From positions 1 through 64,000 of the forward strand of contig JAEXDQ010000010.1 of the NCBI GenBank assembly GCA_023401595.1: a DNA stretch of 64,000 nt. The letters run 5' to 3'. Under the pieces are notes generated by a model. It was not told the origin of the DNA. It searched no databases and worked only from the letters and a program-made list of their open reading frames with translations. The stretch is from Spirochaetota bacterium (GTDB lineage: Bacteria; Spirochaetota; Spirochaetia; Sphaerochaetales; Sphaerochaetaceae). The position numbers and the translations under genes are program-made. Of this stretch, positions 42,638 through 50,987 are shown in pieces; position 1 is the first letter of the stretch; each line of letters opens with the position of its first letter.

Positions 42638-43741
42638 TCAGGAGAGGTTCTCGTCCAACCATCCCTGCGTTTCTCCAAGAGACACCGCAAACAGTTTTCC
42701 GAGTTCCGCAGGCTCCTTCGCTTGATGGAACTGGAACAGCATCTTGCCGTCCGACATTCCGAGGATTTCAATTTTCCCCCGAGGATGCGACATACAGTAC
42801 TTGATGCATTTCCCCTGACCGTTCTGCATGGCCTTCGCCTGTCGTACTATAGCATATCCTTCCGACAACGGCACCTGGAACAGGTTTTTTACACCGGCGG
42901 CGGGTCTGCATTGGAAAATATAGTACGGAACCACGCCGCAGGCGGTCAGCTTCTTCATAAGCGCTCCGAGGGCTTCGGGCGTGTCATTGACCCCGCGCAG
43001 CAATACGGTCTGGTTCTTGACCACGACTCCGCAACGAAGCAACGCATGGATAGCCTTGACCGCCTGGTCGGTCAATTCCTTGACATGGTTGAACTGGGTG
43101 ACGACATACAACTGTTTCTTCTGAGAAGATGCGGCCAGAAGGTTCAGCAGTTCCTCGTCTCCAGTGATTCTTTCAGGAAATACGACCGGGGTCCTCGTGC
43201 CGAACCGAATGAAATCGAGATGATCGATCGAGGAAAGTCCATCCAGATATCGTTCCAATGCGGAAGTGCTGTTGAGGAACGCGTCGCCACCGGAAATGAG
43301 GATGTTGGTTATTTCAGTATGCTCCGAAATATACCTGATGATATCGGGAAAATTCCGCATGATCTCATCGGTGTCGGTCCCGACCATGCGTTTTCGAAAG
43401 CAATGGCGGCAATACATGGCGCATTGATTCGTCGAAAGAATCAGCGCGGTCTGTGTGTATTTATGTTGCAATCCAGGCAATACGGTGTTGCCCGCTTCCC
43501 CGCTGGTGTCCTCGACCCCTCCGAACAGAGATTCATCCAACGTAGGGACGCACATTCTACGAACGGGGTCTTTCGGATCGTCCTTGTCGATCAAGGACAG
43601 ATAGTATGGCGTAATCGCCATGGGGTATTTTTCAATGATATGGGACAAGGTGTCTTTTTCTTTTTCCGTCAGAGGCAGATACCTTCCCAAGTCCTCAGCC
43701 GTTTGAATGCAATTCGCAAGTTCTTTTTTCCAATCCTTCAT
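42638..43741 (-). CDS. KamA-family radical SAM protein (lysine 2,3-aminomutase-like)
   Basis: 367 residues. The start at 43741 (MKDWKKELAN) has the SD AAAGGAT; an ATG 7 codons earlier is less likely. The radical SAM cluster is Cys107-x3-Cys111-x2-Cys114 (CAMYCRHCF), then ILISGGDAFLN, FIRFGTRTPVVFPERIT, VVTQFNH and YYIFQCRPAAGVKNLFQVPL. The PLP-Lys region of aminomutases corresponds to CMSHPRGKIEIL. True lysine 2,3-aminomutase is about 415 residues and EpmB about 340, so the exact role (free lysine or a lysine in EF-P) is open. It has its own promoter. Confidence 0.82.
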   Translation of the reverse strand: MKDWKKELANCIQTAEDLGRYLPLTEKEKDTLSHIIEKYPMAITPYYLSLIDKDDPKDPVRRMCVPTLDESLFGGVEDTSGEAGNTVLPGLQHKYTQTALILSTNQCAMYCRHCFRKRMVGTDTDEIMRNFPDIIRYISEHTEITNILISGGDAFLNSTSALERYLDGLSSIDHLDFIRFGTRTPVVFPERITGDEELLNLLAASSQKKQLYVVTQFNHVKELTDQAVKAIHALLRCGVVVKNQTVLLRGVNDTPEALGALMKKLTACGVVPYYIFQCRPAAGVKNLFQVPLSEGYAIVRQAKAMQNGQGKCIKYCMSHPRGKIEILGMSDGKMLFQFHQAKEPAELGKLFAVSLGETQGWLDENLS

Positions 43742-43877
43742 CTGTATCCTTTTTTTCTTCATTCCAATACTGGTGGCAATACCGGAATGTCAGGTGCGAC
43801 GATCGCCGAAATCAGCCGGACCGATAGTCGACGATCCTTCCTCCAAACCATCGCAATGGGCAGGAGGAAATTTCTTA

Positions 43878-43906
43878 ATTATACACCAGGATTGAATATG
43901 ACGCAA
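43878..43906 (-). promoter_or_regulatory. Promoter of the KamA-family gene
   Basis: On the minus strand TTGCGT (43906-43901), a 17-nt spacer and consensus TATAAT (43883-43878). It leaves a leader of about 130 nt before the start at 43741. Confidence 0.6.
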
Positions 43907-43975
43907 GTTTGCATCATTTTTTTAATACAAAGGAAACGCCCTGACGGTGGCCGTCGAAGAAAAACCAATGGCGAG

Positions 43976-44662
43976 TCATCCGAGAATCTGCACGACGGAA
44001 AGGACGTCGTCCCGCACGACGAACCTGATATCCAGTCCGGCGAACGCCATACCGTAGACCCGCTCGGAATCGTTCTGATACGAGGGACGGGGGTCTTGGG
44101 AAAGCACCTCGATCAATGCCTGGCGGCGATCCGGGGGTACAAGGGCCAGCAGTTCCTCAGGAAAATCGACTCGAAGGGAATAATCCTTGAACCGTTCGGC
44201 GAATCCGCCTGTAGCGTCGGGGTGTCCGTCCACGAACGGCAGATAGGGCTTGATATCGAATATCGGAGTCAGATCCATCAGGTCAGCGCCTGAGACATGC
44301 AGGACGGGACCTAGTCCTGGAAGGATTTCAATGCCGTCCAGTTTCACCGAGGAAAGCCCCAGGGCGTTGGGCCGGAACGGGGAACGGGTGGCGAATACGC
44401 CTTTGCGGACGGTCCCGCCCAAACGCGGAGGGCGCACCGTCGGAGTCCATGTGTCGCGCAGGGATTCGGAGAACTGCCAGATCAGCCAGACATGGGAGAA
44501 TTCTTCCAGACCGCGCACTGTATCAGGATTCCTGAACTCCGGCTCGAAGACAATGGAAGAACGAAGGGCTTTCACCAGGCCGCTTTGCCGGGGGATACCG
44601 AATTTCGAAGGAAAATCGCTATGTATCCTGGCTATGATCTTCAGAGGAGGAATGGCATCCAT
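43976..44662 (-). CDS. trmO: tRNA m6t6A37 methyltransferase TrmO
   Basis: 228 residues: an N-terminal UPF0066/TsaA beta-barrel (KIIARIHSDFPSKFGIPRQSG, GLEEFSHVWLIWQF, KGVFATRSPFRPNALGLSSVKL, DLMDLTPIFDIKPYLPFVD) with the SAM-binding RSPFRPN block, and a C-terminal extension (RPSYQNDSERVYGMAFAGLDIRFVV) characteristic of TrmO. It methylates t6A at position 37 of tRNAs. Single gene. Confidence 0.9.
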   Translation of the reverse strand: MDAIPPLKIIARIHSDFPSKFGIPRQSGLVKALRSSIVFEPEFRNPDTVRGLEEFSHVWLIWQFSESLRDTWTPTVRPPRLGGTVRKGVFATRSPFRPNALGLSSVKLDGIEILPGLGPVLHVSGADLMDLTPIFDIKPYLPFVDGHPDATGGFAERFKDYSLRVDFPEELLALVPPDRRQALIEVLSQDPRPSYQNDSERVYGMAFAGLDIRFVVRDDVLSVVQILG

Positions 44663-44754
44663 GCGATCAGCATACCGGTTTTAGGAGGATTATGCAAAAG
44701 CATCTCTCAAAGCCGCCGGCATGTCCTCCCTCAACGTACAGACCGTACAGACCG

Positions 44755-45135
44755 CTACAGCATCTGACTGAATTCGATCTTCTCCTGGTCAGGCCCCTTG
44801 ATGGTGAAGAACTTGACGCCGGCTTCCCAGAATGGAAGGAATTGGATCGCCCCTTCAAGGCTCGGCAACCCCAGCCCCACGACGATCTCGTCCCATGCTT
44901 TCTGGATATCGGCTACGCCGAGGGCTACATGATCCCATGCGCCGTCCAGCAAAGCCGAGCGGTGATTCTCATATGTCTCCAGGACAAGTTCGCCCTTCTG
45001 TAAAAACACCACATGCTCAGCGCCGTTGAAGGTCTCATATGCAACCGAAAAACCAAGCTTCGTGTAGAACGCGACGGTAGCGGCGCTGTCATTGACAGGC
45101 ATCCCGATATGTTGCAAACCAATGATATTTTTCAT
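44755..45135 (-). CDS. VOC-family (glyoxalase/bleomycin-resistance fold) protein
   Basis: 126 residues: MKNIIGLQHIGMPVNDSAATVAFYTKLGFSV, then DHVALGVADIQKAWDE and a C-terminal DQEKIEFSQ. Two beta-alpha-beta3 modules with His and Glu metal-ligand positions. The ATG at 45135 overlaps the fructokinase stop (TGATG) with GGAGG 5 nt upstream, so it is the third gene of the sorbitol operon. Possible role: handling a reactive aldehyde or a ring-opening/epimerisation of a sugar; unknown. Confidence 0.75.
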   Translation of the reverse strand: MKNIIGLQHIGMPVNDSAATVAFYTKLGFSVAYETFNGAEHVVFLQKGELVLETYENHRSALLDGAWDHVALGVADIQKAWDEIVVGLGLPSLEGAIQFLPFWEAGVKFFTIKGPDQEKIEFSQML

Positions 45136-46091
45136 CATATCCTCCCTTCGACTTCATCCAACGATGGGATACTGCTGATTCCACCGGCTTTTGTCGTCGA
45201 AAGACCGGCGCTGATGGTGGCGAACCTGACAATCGTCCGAAGCTCATCGATCGTCAGCGCATCGGGACTCTTGCCCGTCCGGGACAAGGCCCACATGGCG
45301 CTACCGCCGAATATGTCCCCCGCCCCGGTCGTATCGCGCACGACGATACCTTCATCGTAGGTGCCGGCCCTTCCAAGGCCATGCCGGTTCGCGAACAGGC
45401 AACCGTCCTTGCCAAGCGTAATGTAGACAAGCTTCACCCCGTAGTCGTGGATAACCGCCATAGCGACCTCCTCCAAAGGAACATCGCCGAACATGAAGCG
45501 GGCTTCCTCGTCGCTCATCTTTACCACATCGGCCATTCCGATCCCCCAGAACATCTGCTCTTTCGCATCTTCCAGATTCTTCCAGAGCGGTTTGCGAAGA
45601 TTGGGGTCATAGGAAACCAGGACGTCACGGGAACGGGCATATTCCACGGCGAAGCTGGTCGCGCTACGAACGGGTTCGTCGGTAAGGGAAAGAGTACCGA
45701 AATGGAATACCCTTGCTTCATCTATAAGCCGTGTGGCGACTTCGCTCTTGTCCAGACAGGTATCGGCGCCGGGCTTTCTCGCGAACGAGAACTGCCGGTC
45801 GTGAAGCTCGTTGAAGGTAACAAACGCCAACGTGGTGAACACGGTGTCCGTCGAGATGATTCCTGTATCGCAGATTCCAATATCGGAAAGCGTCTTGCGG
45901 AGCAATTGTCCGAACGCATCCGTCCCGACCTTGCCGATCAGGGCGGTCTTTCCGCCAAAGCGCTGGATCGTGGCCAGGAAATTCGCCGGCGCACCGCCGG
46001 GATGGGCGTCCATGATGGGGTATCCATCCCCGTTTACCTGCGTACAGGCGAAATCGATCAGCAGTTCGCCGAGGGCGATGGCATCAAACAT
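45135..46091 (-). CDS. scrK: Fructokinase, PfkB family
   Basis: 318 residues. GELLIDFACTQ, GGAPANFLATIQRFGGKTALIGKVGTDAFG and the C-terminal signature DTTGAGDIFGGSAMWAL (catalytic Asp, anion hole GAGD) define PfkB carbohydrate kinases; HPGGAPANF and the overall length suit fructokinase. It follows the sorbitol dehydrogenase gene by 87 nt, so sorbitol to fructose to fructose-6-phosphate is the likely path. Other hexose or ribose specificity cannot be excluded. Confidence 0.85.
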   Translation of the reverse strand: MFDAIALGELLIDFACTQVNGDGYPIMDAHPGGAPANFLATIQRFGGKTALIGKVGTDAFGQLLRKTLSDIGICDTGIISTDTVFTTLAFVTFNELHDRQFSFARKPGADTCLDKSEVATRLIDEARVFHFGTLSLTDEPVRSATSFAVEYARSRDVLVSYDPNLRKPLWKNLEDAKEQMFWGIGMADVVKMSDEEARFMFGDVPLEEVAMAVIHDYGVKLVYITLGKDGCLFANRHGLGRAGTYDEGIVVRDTTGAGDIFGGSAMWALSRTGKSPDALTIDELRTIVRFATISAGLSTTKAGGISSIPSLDEVEGRI

Positions 46092-46178
46092 GTTCTACCT
46101 CGTAACAATTCTTTCTCAATGCAGAAAAGGAGCATCGCAACGGCGCCAACGCTCCCTTCATTCCAGCCGGGACCGAAA

Positions 46179-47225
46179 TCAATATCCTTGATCCTGGACG
46201 TCGATAAGCACCTTCATCGTCGTTTCCCGGTTCTGGTCGATGAACTGATACGCATCCAAGTATCGCCTGAACGGGAACACCTTGCTCTGCAACATTTTCA
46301 AATGTATCTTTCCAGCCGCGATAAGTTCGATACCTTTCAGGTAATCTTCATGCCGATACATCATCGTGGTATTCAAATCAAGCTCATGGTCATTGAGTAC
46401 CGCCAAGTCTATGTTCGCCATTGAAGCATATACGGCCACCAGGATGATCGAGCTGCCCTTGCGGGCGTATTTGATCGCCTGGCCCATCGTGACGTCGTTC
46501 CCCGCGCATTCATAGATCACATCCGCCTTGTCGGAACCGAAAGCATCCACCATGGCCTCGCCGAAGTCAATTCTCACGGTATTGTACACTGCGTCTATCC
46601 CGCATTTCTTCGCCAAGTCAAGGCGGTAGTCGCTCACATCGGTAATCATTACCTTCGCGGCGCCCATCCCCAAGGCTACCTGGGCGACCAGGTTTCCGAT
46701 AGGACCGGCTCCGATGACCGCGATATTCAGTCCGGAGACGTCGCCGACCCTGCCGACGGCATGCACCGCGACGGCGAGAGGCTCGATCATGGCCCCGTCC
46801 TTGTAGTCCATGTCATCGGGAAGCGGCGTGACCCTGTTCCGTTCTATGGCATAGTATGTCGAAGCGGTTCCGGTCGCCTGGAATCCCCTTACCTTGAGTT
46901 CTTCGCACAGGTTGTATTTCCCATGGCGGCAAGGATAGCACTTTCCACAGACGATCTGCGGCTCGATGGTCACTTTCTGGCCGATCGACAGGTCGGAGAC
47001 CTCCTTGCCGAACGCGACGACCTGACCTGATACTTCATGTCCCTGCGTAACGGGATATTTCGTGAACGGATGCTTGCCATGATATACATGGATGTCGCTT
47101 CCACAAATGCCTATGTACATGATACGGACCAGGACTTCATTATCCTTTATTTCAGGGACCGGGACTTCCTTGAACTCTATTTCATACGGCGCGGTCATTA
47201 TTTCTTGAAGCATCGTCGCTTCCAT
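46179..47225 (-). CDS. Zinc-dependent polyol (sorbitol-type) dehydrogenase
   Basis: 348 residues from MEATMLQEIM (SD GAGGAGGT). Catalytic-zinc ligands: Cys in GICGSDIH and His-Glu in GHEVSG. Structural zinc Cys set: CGKCYPCRHGKYNLC. NAD fold: GAGPIGNLVAQVALGMGA. Family members oxidise sorbitol, xylitol or threonine. With the fructokinase next door, sorbitol/mannitol-type substrates are favoured. No transporter adjoins. The upstream region has AT-rich symmetrical DNA (about 47286-47306) that may be an operator. Confidence 0.85.
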   Translation of the reverse strand: MEATMLQEIMTAPYEIEFKEVPVPEIKDNEVLVRIMYIGICGSDIHVYHGKHPFTKYPVTQGHEVSGQVVAFGKEVSDLSIGQKVTIEPQIVCGKCYPCRHGKYNLCEELKVRGFQATGTASTYYAIERNRVTPLPDDMDYKDGAMIEPLAVAVHAVGRVGDVSGLNIAVIGAGPIGNLVAQVALGMGAAKVMITDVSDYRLDLAKKCGIDAVYNTVRIDFGEAMVDAFGSDKADVIYECAGNDVTMGQAIKYARKGSSIILVAVYASMANIDLAVLNDHELDLNTTMMYRHEDYLKGIELIAAGKIHLKMLQSKVFPFRRYLDAYQFIDQNRETTMKVLIDVQDQGY

Positions 47226-47310
47226 ACGGTACCTCCTCTTTTCTGCTGACATAAGGTTAGCATCATTGGTTTAATCTGTAAACACTTTTTAAAATATTTT
47301 TAAAAACTGG

Positions 47311-47339
47311 TTGACAACTCAAATTCGCTGTCATAGGAT
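47311..47339 (+). promoter_or_regulatory. Promoter upstream of the sulfatase gene
   Basis: Consensus TTGACA (47311-47316), 17-nt spacer, TAGGAT (47334-47339). It implies a leader of about 240 nt before the sulfatase ATG, enclosing the small ORF at 47432. Confidence 0.55.
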
Positions 47340-47431
47340 ACAGTATCATGCCATATGTTCCGCCCTGGCCTGGAAAGAATGGGGGTAATGCGCTAGTTAT
47401 CTATTTTTTTCATCCAAAATGAGATATCATC

Positions 47432-47536
47432 ATGAAAAAGGTTGCGGCTGCGTTTCTAGCATATAGTACCGCCGGATTTGCGGCGCTCGCTGGAGGCTCC
47501 TTGAAAACCTGCCGCGCCCACTCGGAGCCATGTTGA
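47432..47536 (+). CDS. Possible 34-residue peptide with a Gly-Gly motif
   Basis: ATG at 47432 to TGA at 47534-47536. The peptide begins MKKVAAAFLAYSTAGF and has LAGG followed by a short tail with two Cys (KTCRAHSEPC). It resembles a small exported or double-glycine leader peptide, but no good SD is seen and chance cannot be excluded. Confidence 0.25.
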   Translation: MKKVAAAFLAYSTAGFAALAGGSLKTCRAHSEPC

Positions 47537-47589
47537 GTAAGGAACCGCCGAAATCGGTATAAAAGGATAAACGACAAGGATACGCAATC

Positions 47590-49107
47590 ATGAAAAAAAA
47601 ACCGAATATCATACTTTTCTTGACGGATGACCAGGGAGCCTGGTCGCTGGGCTGCTACGGGAACAAGGAAATCCGCACCCCGCATATAGACAGGCTCGCC
47701 AACGAGGGGGTACGCTTTGAAAACTTCTTCTGTACGTCTCCGGTCTGCTCCCCCGCCCGTGCGTCGATTCTCACCGGGCGCATACCATCCCAGCATGGAA
47801 TCCACGATTGGCTCCGCATAGGAAACGGCGACAGCCAGAAGGACGCCACCTCCATTGAATACCTCGCAGGACTCACCGGCTATACGGAATTGCTGGCGAA
47901 ACACGGGTATGTCTGCGGGCAGAGCGGGAAATGGCATCTGGGAGCCACCGGACAACCCCAGAAAGGGTATTCCCATTGGTTCACGACCTGCGGCGGCAGC
48001 GGAACCTACCACGACGCGGTCGTCTACCGGGGGACGGAAAGAATCCAGTCGGAAGGGTATCTGACCGACGTCATCTGCGACGACGCCGTTGCATTCATCG
48101 AGGAGCGATGCGACGCAAAGGATGGTAGACCGTTCTACCTCAACTTCGCGTTCACTGCTCCCCACAGCCCGCATGTAGATCAGCATAAGCGTGAATATGT
48201 GGACTATTATTATGACAACTGCACATTCTCCGATGTACGGCAGGATCCCCGCAGCGCATGGAGCCTGAAACATCCGGTAGACATACAGTACAGCGAGACC
48301 TTCTGCGATCCAGGGAGAAGCTACCTGACCATGAGGGACCTGCTGTCCGGCTATTATGCGGCGGTCCAGGGAGTGGACGACGCCGTCGGTAGAGTCATGT
48401 CCAAGCTTGAAGAACGGGGGATACTGAACGACACCATCATTGTCTTCATGAGCGACAACGGTTTCGCCTGCGGACAGCATGGCATCTGGGGCAAAGGGAA
48501 CTGCACCCAGCCGCTCAATCTGTTCGACACTTGCGTAAAGGTCCCGTGCATATTCAGTTGCCCGGGCTATTTCAAACGGGGCGTCACAAGCACGGCGCTG
48601 ACAAGCGCATACGATTTCATGCCCACGCTTCTCGACCTTGTGGGAATCGAGAACCCCGAAGCAGACAAGCTGCCCGGCCGGAGTTTCGCCAAGACCCTCG
48701 TTGAAGGACGGCAAGACGACTACCACGAAAGCATCAATGTCTACGATGAATATGGTCAATCTCGCATGGTCCGGACAAAAGAGTGGAAGTACATCCATCG
48801 CTATCCGGACGGTCCCGATGAACTATATGACCTCGTTCATGATCCTGATGAGATTTTCAACCTGCTCAATGAAAACCGGTATTTCATCTACGGCCCGGAA
48901 TTCATAGAATCGAAGGCTACGGAAATGAGAACCCTGATGGAGACGTGGTTCGACCATTACGCAGATCCGATCCATGACGGCAAGTACGCGCCTGTCGCCG
49001 GCCGCGGTCAGTTGGGTAGGCTTGAAGATGTCCACGGCGACAAGGCCTTCTACCCTTGGGTCCAGGTGGAATACGCCAGGACCGATACGCCGGGCAGCGC
49101 GACATAA
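47590..49107 (+). CDS. Sulfatase (type I, Cys-type)
   Basis: 505 residues, formylglycine-dependent. The modification/active-site motif is Cys53 in CSPARASILTGR (CxPxR). Metal-binding residues appear in LTDDQG near the N-terminus and in MSDNGFACGQHG later; GKWHLG carries the catalytic Lys-His. No signal peptide, so it would act in the cytoplasm on imported sulfated saccharides or small esters. An anaerobic sulfatase-maturating radical SAM enzyme is required and is not in the window. Preceded by a long leader; near the pectate lyase but in a separate unit. Confidence 0.88.
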   Translation: MKKKPNIILFLTDDQGAWSLGCYGNKEIRTPHIDRLANEGVRFENFFCTSPVCSPARASILTGRIPSQHGIHDWLRIGNGDSQKDATSIEYLAGLTGYTELLAKHGYVCGQSGKWHLGATGQPQKGYSHWFTTCGGSGTYHDAVVYRGTERIQSEGYLTDVICDDAVAFIEERCDAKDGRPFYLNFAFTAPHSPHVDQHKREYVDYYYDNCTFSDVRQDPRSAWSLKHPVDIQYSETFCDPGRSYLTMRDLLSGYYAAVQGVDDAVGRVMSKLEERGILNDTIIVFMSDNGFACGQHGIWGKGNCTQPLNLFDTCVKVPCIFSCPGYFKRGVTSTALTSAYDFMPTLLDLVGIENPEADKLPGRSFAKTLVEGRQDDYHESINVYDEYGQSRMVRTKEWKYIHRYPDGPDELYDLVHDPDEIFNLLNENRYFIYGPEFIESKATEMRTLMETWFDHYADPIHDGKYAPVAGRGQLGRLEDVHGDKAFYPWVQVEYARTDTPGSAT

Positions 49108-49483
49108 GAATCCTTATATCGATCGACATCCGCCAGTCGCCGGGTCATGGCTCCCCTATTCCGACGCATAAAGCGTTCGGCCTGCCGGATAAATCGGATT
49201 TGAGGCCATGGGCGTCGGCATGCGCATAGCCCCGCCATGCCAACGGCCCCATCTATCGAGAATGGAAACGCCGGACTGACAAAGCGAGGCGCTATACGAT
49301 ACCGTTCTTTTTGAAAAGCTTCATGAAAACGTCCAGGAACGGAAGGCAACGGGACGTCGGCTATCAGACAGATGCACCGTATCGGGCTTGATCCGGGCTT
49401 GCGCAAAATGTGTCACCATCAGATTGCAATTGTCACTTGTGTAAAAAAGCAAACCCTTTACACTGGGTTCAAGGAGAAATTGC
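49108..49483. other. Gap of 376 nt before the pectate lyase gene
   Basis: No gene. A possible promoter near the right end is TTGTGT (49437-49442), 16-nt spacer, TACACT (49459-49464), followed by the SD AAGGAG before 49484. Confidence 0.4.
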
Positions 49484-50809
49484 ATGAAACGAATTTTTGC
49501 TCTCGTATGTGTATTCTGCATGATATTGCCTGCTTTTTCTCAGCCAATATCAGAATCGCAAAACACCCAGGCGAACGGCCATGAAGCACCTGTGGAACTT
49601 ATCGGATACGGATCGGAAACGAAGGGGGGTCTCGGGGGGACCATTATCAAGGTGACGAACCTCAACGCAGACGGCGAAGGCTCTTTCAGGGCCGCGCTTG
49701 AAGCCGAAGGGCCTCGTGTCATAGTGTTCGAGGTCGGTGGCGTCATTGACCTGAACAAGCAACAGATAAAGATAAACAACCCGTATATGACGATCGCCGG
49801 ACAGACCGCACCGAGCCCCGGTATCACCTGCATCCGCGGTGGTATTACGTTCAATACCCACGATATCGTCATGCAGCATGTCAGATTCAGGATGGGAGAC
49901 GCCGGCGCTGAGATCGGAGAGGGCTTTGAACCCGAGATATCAACAAGCGCAAACGGCAATTCGTACAATATCGTCGTAGACCATTGTTCCGTTTCCTGGG
50001 GCGTCGATGAAAACCTCTCCATTTCAGGCAAACGTGGATATGGTCCGGAAAACGCATCCCATGACATTACGTACAGCTACAACTTCATTTCCGAAGGCCT
50101 TGCATGGTCGGTTCACAAGAAACAGACGATGAACCATTCCATGGGAACCCTCGTGATGGACGACTGTACGAACATTTCCATCATAGGCAACTATTACGCG
50201 CACAACTATGAAAGGAATCCTTGGTTCAAGGGCAACTCCTCTGGAATCGTCCTGAACAACCTGATCTACAATCCCGGCGCATGGGCGATCCGGCTTTCAT
50301 GGATTCCTAAAGAATGGAAGGGTCTGGACGAGCAGCCCGGAACGCCGGTCGTCTCCATCGTGGGCAACTATGAAAAAGAGGGGCCGTCCACCACGGTCGT
50401 GGCGATGGTAGGTTCCAATTATCCTGAAAACGACGAGCGGGGATATCTCGAGGACAACGTCATCTATCAGAAAGACGGCGTAACTCCGGGAAAGCTGACG
50501 GATGAATCCATCCCCATCACGCTTCTTGATGAGAAACCTATCTGGATAGAGGGGCTGCCGGTGCTTCCCGCCGAAGATGTTCCAGAATATGTCCTCAAGT
50601 ATTCAGGTGCAAGGCCGGCGGACCGGGACGAGACCGATCTCAGGCTCATTGAAGAGTTCCACAACGGCACTGGAAAAATCATCAACAGTCAGAACGAGGT
50701 CGGAGGCTATCCCTCCGCGGAACCTACGTACAGGGCGCTTGATGTCCCACAGACCGGCATCGAGGAATGGCTCCACGGCTATACCCTCGAGGTCATGGGG
50801 CTGAAATAG
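49484..50809 (+). CDS. Exported pectate lyase-like protein (polysaccharide lyase family 1 type)
   Basis: 441 residues with signal peptide MKRIFALVCVFCMILPAFSQ. Right-handed beta-helix features: GSFRAALEAEGPRVIVFEVGGVIDL, MTIAGQTAPSPGITCIRGG, NIVVDHCSVSWGVDENLSI, IIGNYYAHNYERNPWFKG, VLNNLIYNPGAWAIR. This is the PL1 pectate lyase pattern seen in gut and marine bacteria, cleaving polygalacturonan by beta-elimination outside the cytoplasm. Ends in a strong terminator. Fits with the Cthe_2159-type glycan-binding lipoprotein at 31468 and the cupin at 36924. Confidence 0.85.
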   Translation: MKRIFALVCVFCMILPAFSQPISESQNTQANGHEAPVELIGYGSETKGGLGGTIIKVTNLNADGEGSFRAALEAEGPRVIVFEVGGVIDLNKQQIKINNPYMTIAGQTAPSPGITCIRGGITFNTHDIVMQHVRFRMGDAGAEIGEGFEPEISTSANGNSYNIVVDHCSVSWGVDENLSISGKRGYGPENASHDITYSYNFISEGLAWSVHKKQTMNHSMGTLVMDDCTNISIIGNYYAHNYERNPWFKGNSSGIVLNNLIYNPGAWAIRLSWIPKEWKGLDEQPGTPVVSIVGNYEKEGPSTTVVAMVGSNYPENDERGYLEDNVIYQKDGVTPGKLTDESIPITLLDEKPIWIEGLPVLPAEDVPEYVLKYSGARPADRDETDLRLIEEFHNGTGKIINSQNEVGGYPSAEPTYRALDVPQTGIEEWLHGYTLEVMGLK

Positions 50810-50837
50810 ACCAGTCCGGCCTAGGAAACAATCATCC

Positions 50838-50886
50838 GACCCGACGGTGCAGGGAAAAGCCTGTAACGTCGGGTCAGTATTTTTTC
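50838..50886 (+). terminator. Rho-independent terminator of the pectate lyase gene
   Basis: GACCCGACG (50838-50846) and CGTCGGGTC (50867-50875) are perfect 9-bp arms followed by AGTATTTTTTC. Confidence 0.85.
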
Positions 50887-50987
50887 ATTCATCAATATGC
50901 TGAATTCATCAAGGAAGATATGATAACTGGCCCGGATACGGCACGCCGAAGCGTCAGCTCCGAGCCACCCGCATCCTACCTGTATCA

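Larger units (their letters stand above)
47226..47589. other. Divergent promoter region of polyol dehydrogenase and sulfatase genes
   Basis: It holds the AT-rich quasi-palindrome near 47286-47306, a good plus-strand promoter at 47311-47339 and a possible small ORF at 47432-47536. Confidence 0.5.

Noticed and set aside
42722..44293. 523-codon open frame on the plus strand
   Set aside because: Antisense to the KamA-family and TrmO genes, both clearly real; the composition is not protein-like.
45381..46424. 347-codon open frame on the plus strand
   Set aside because: Antisense to the fructokinase; no ribosome site or domain.
47410..48798. 462-codon open frame on the minus strand
   Set aside because: It lies antisense to the sulfatase, which has all active-site motifs; the antisense product has no domain and arises from codon bias.
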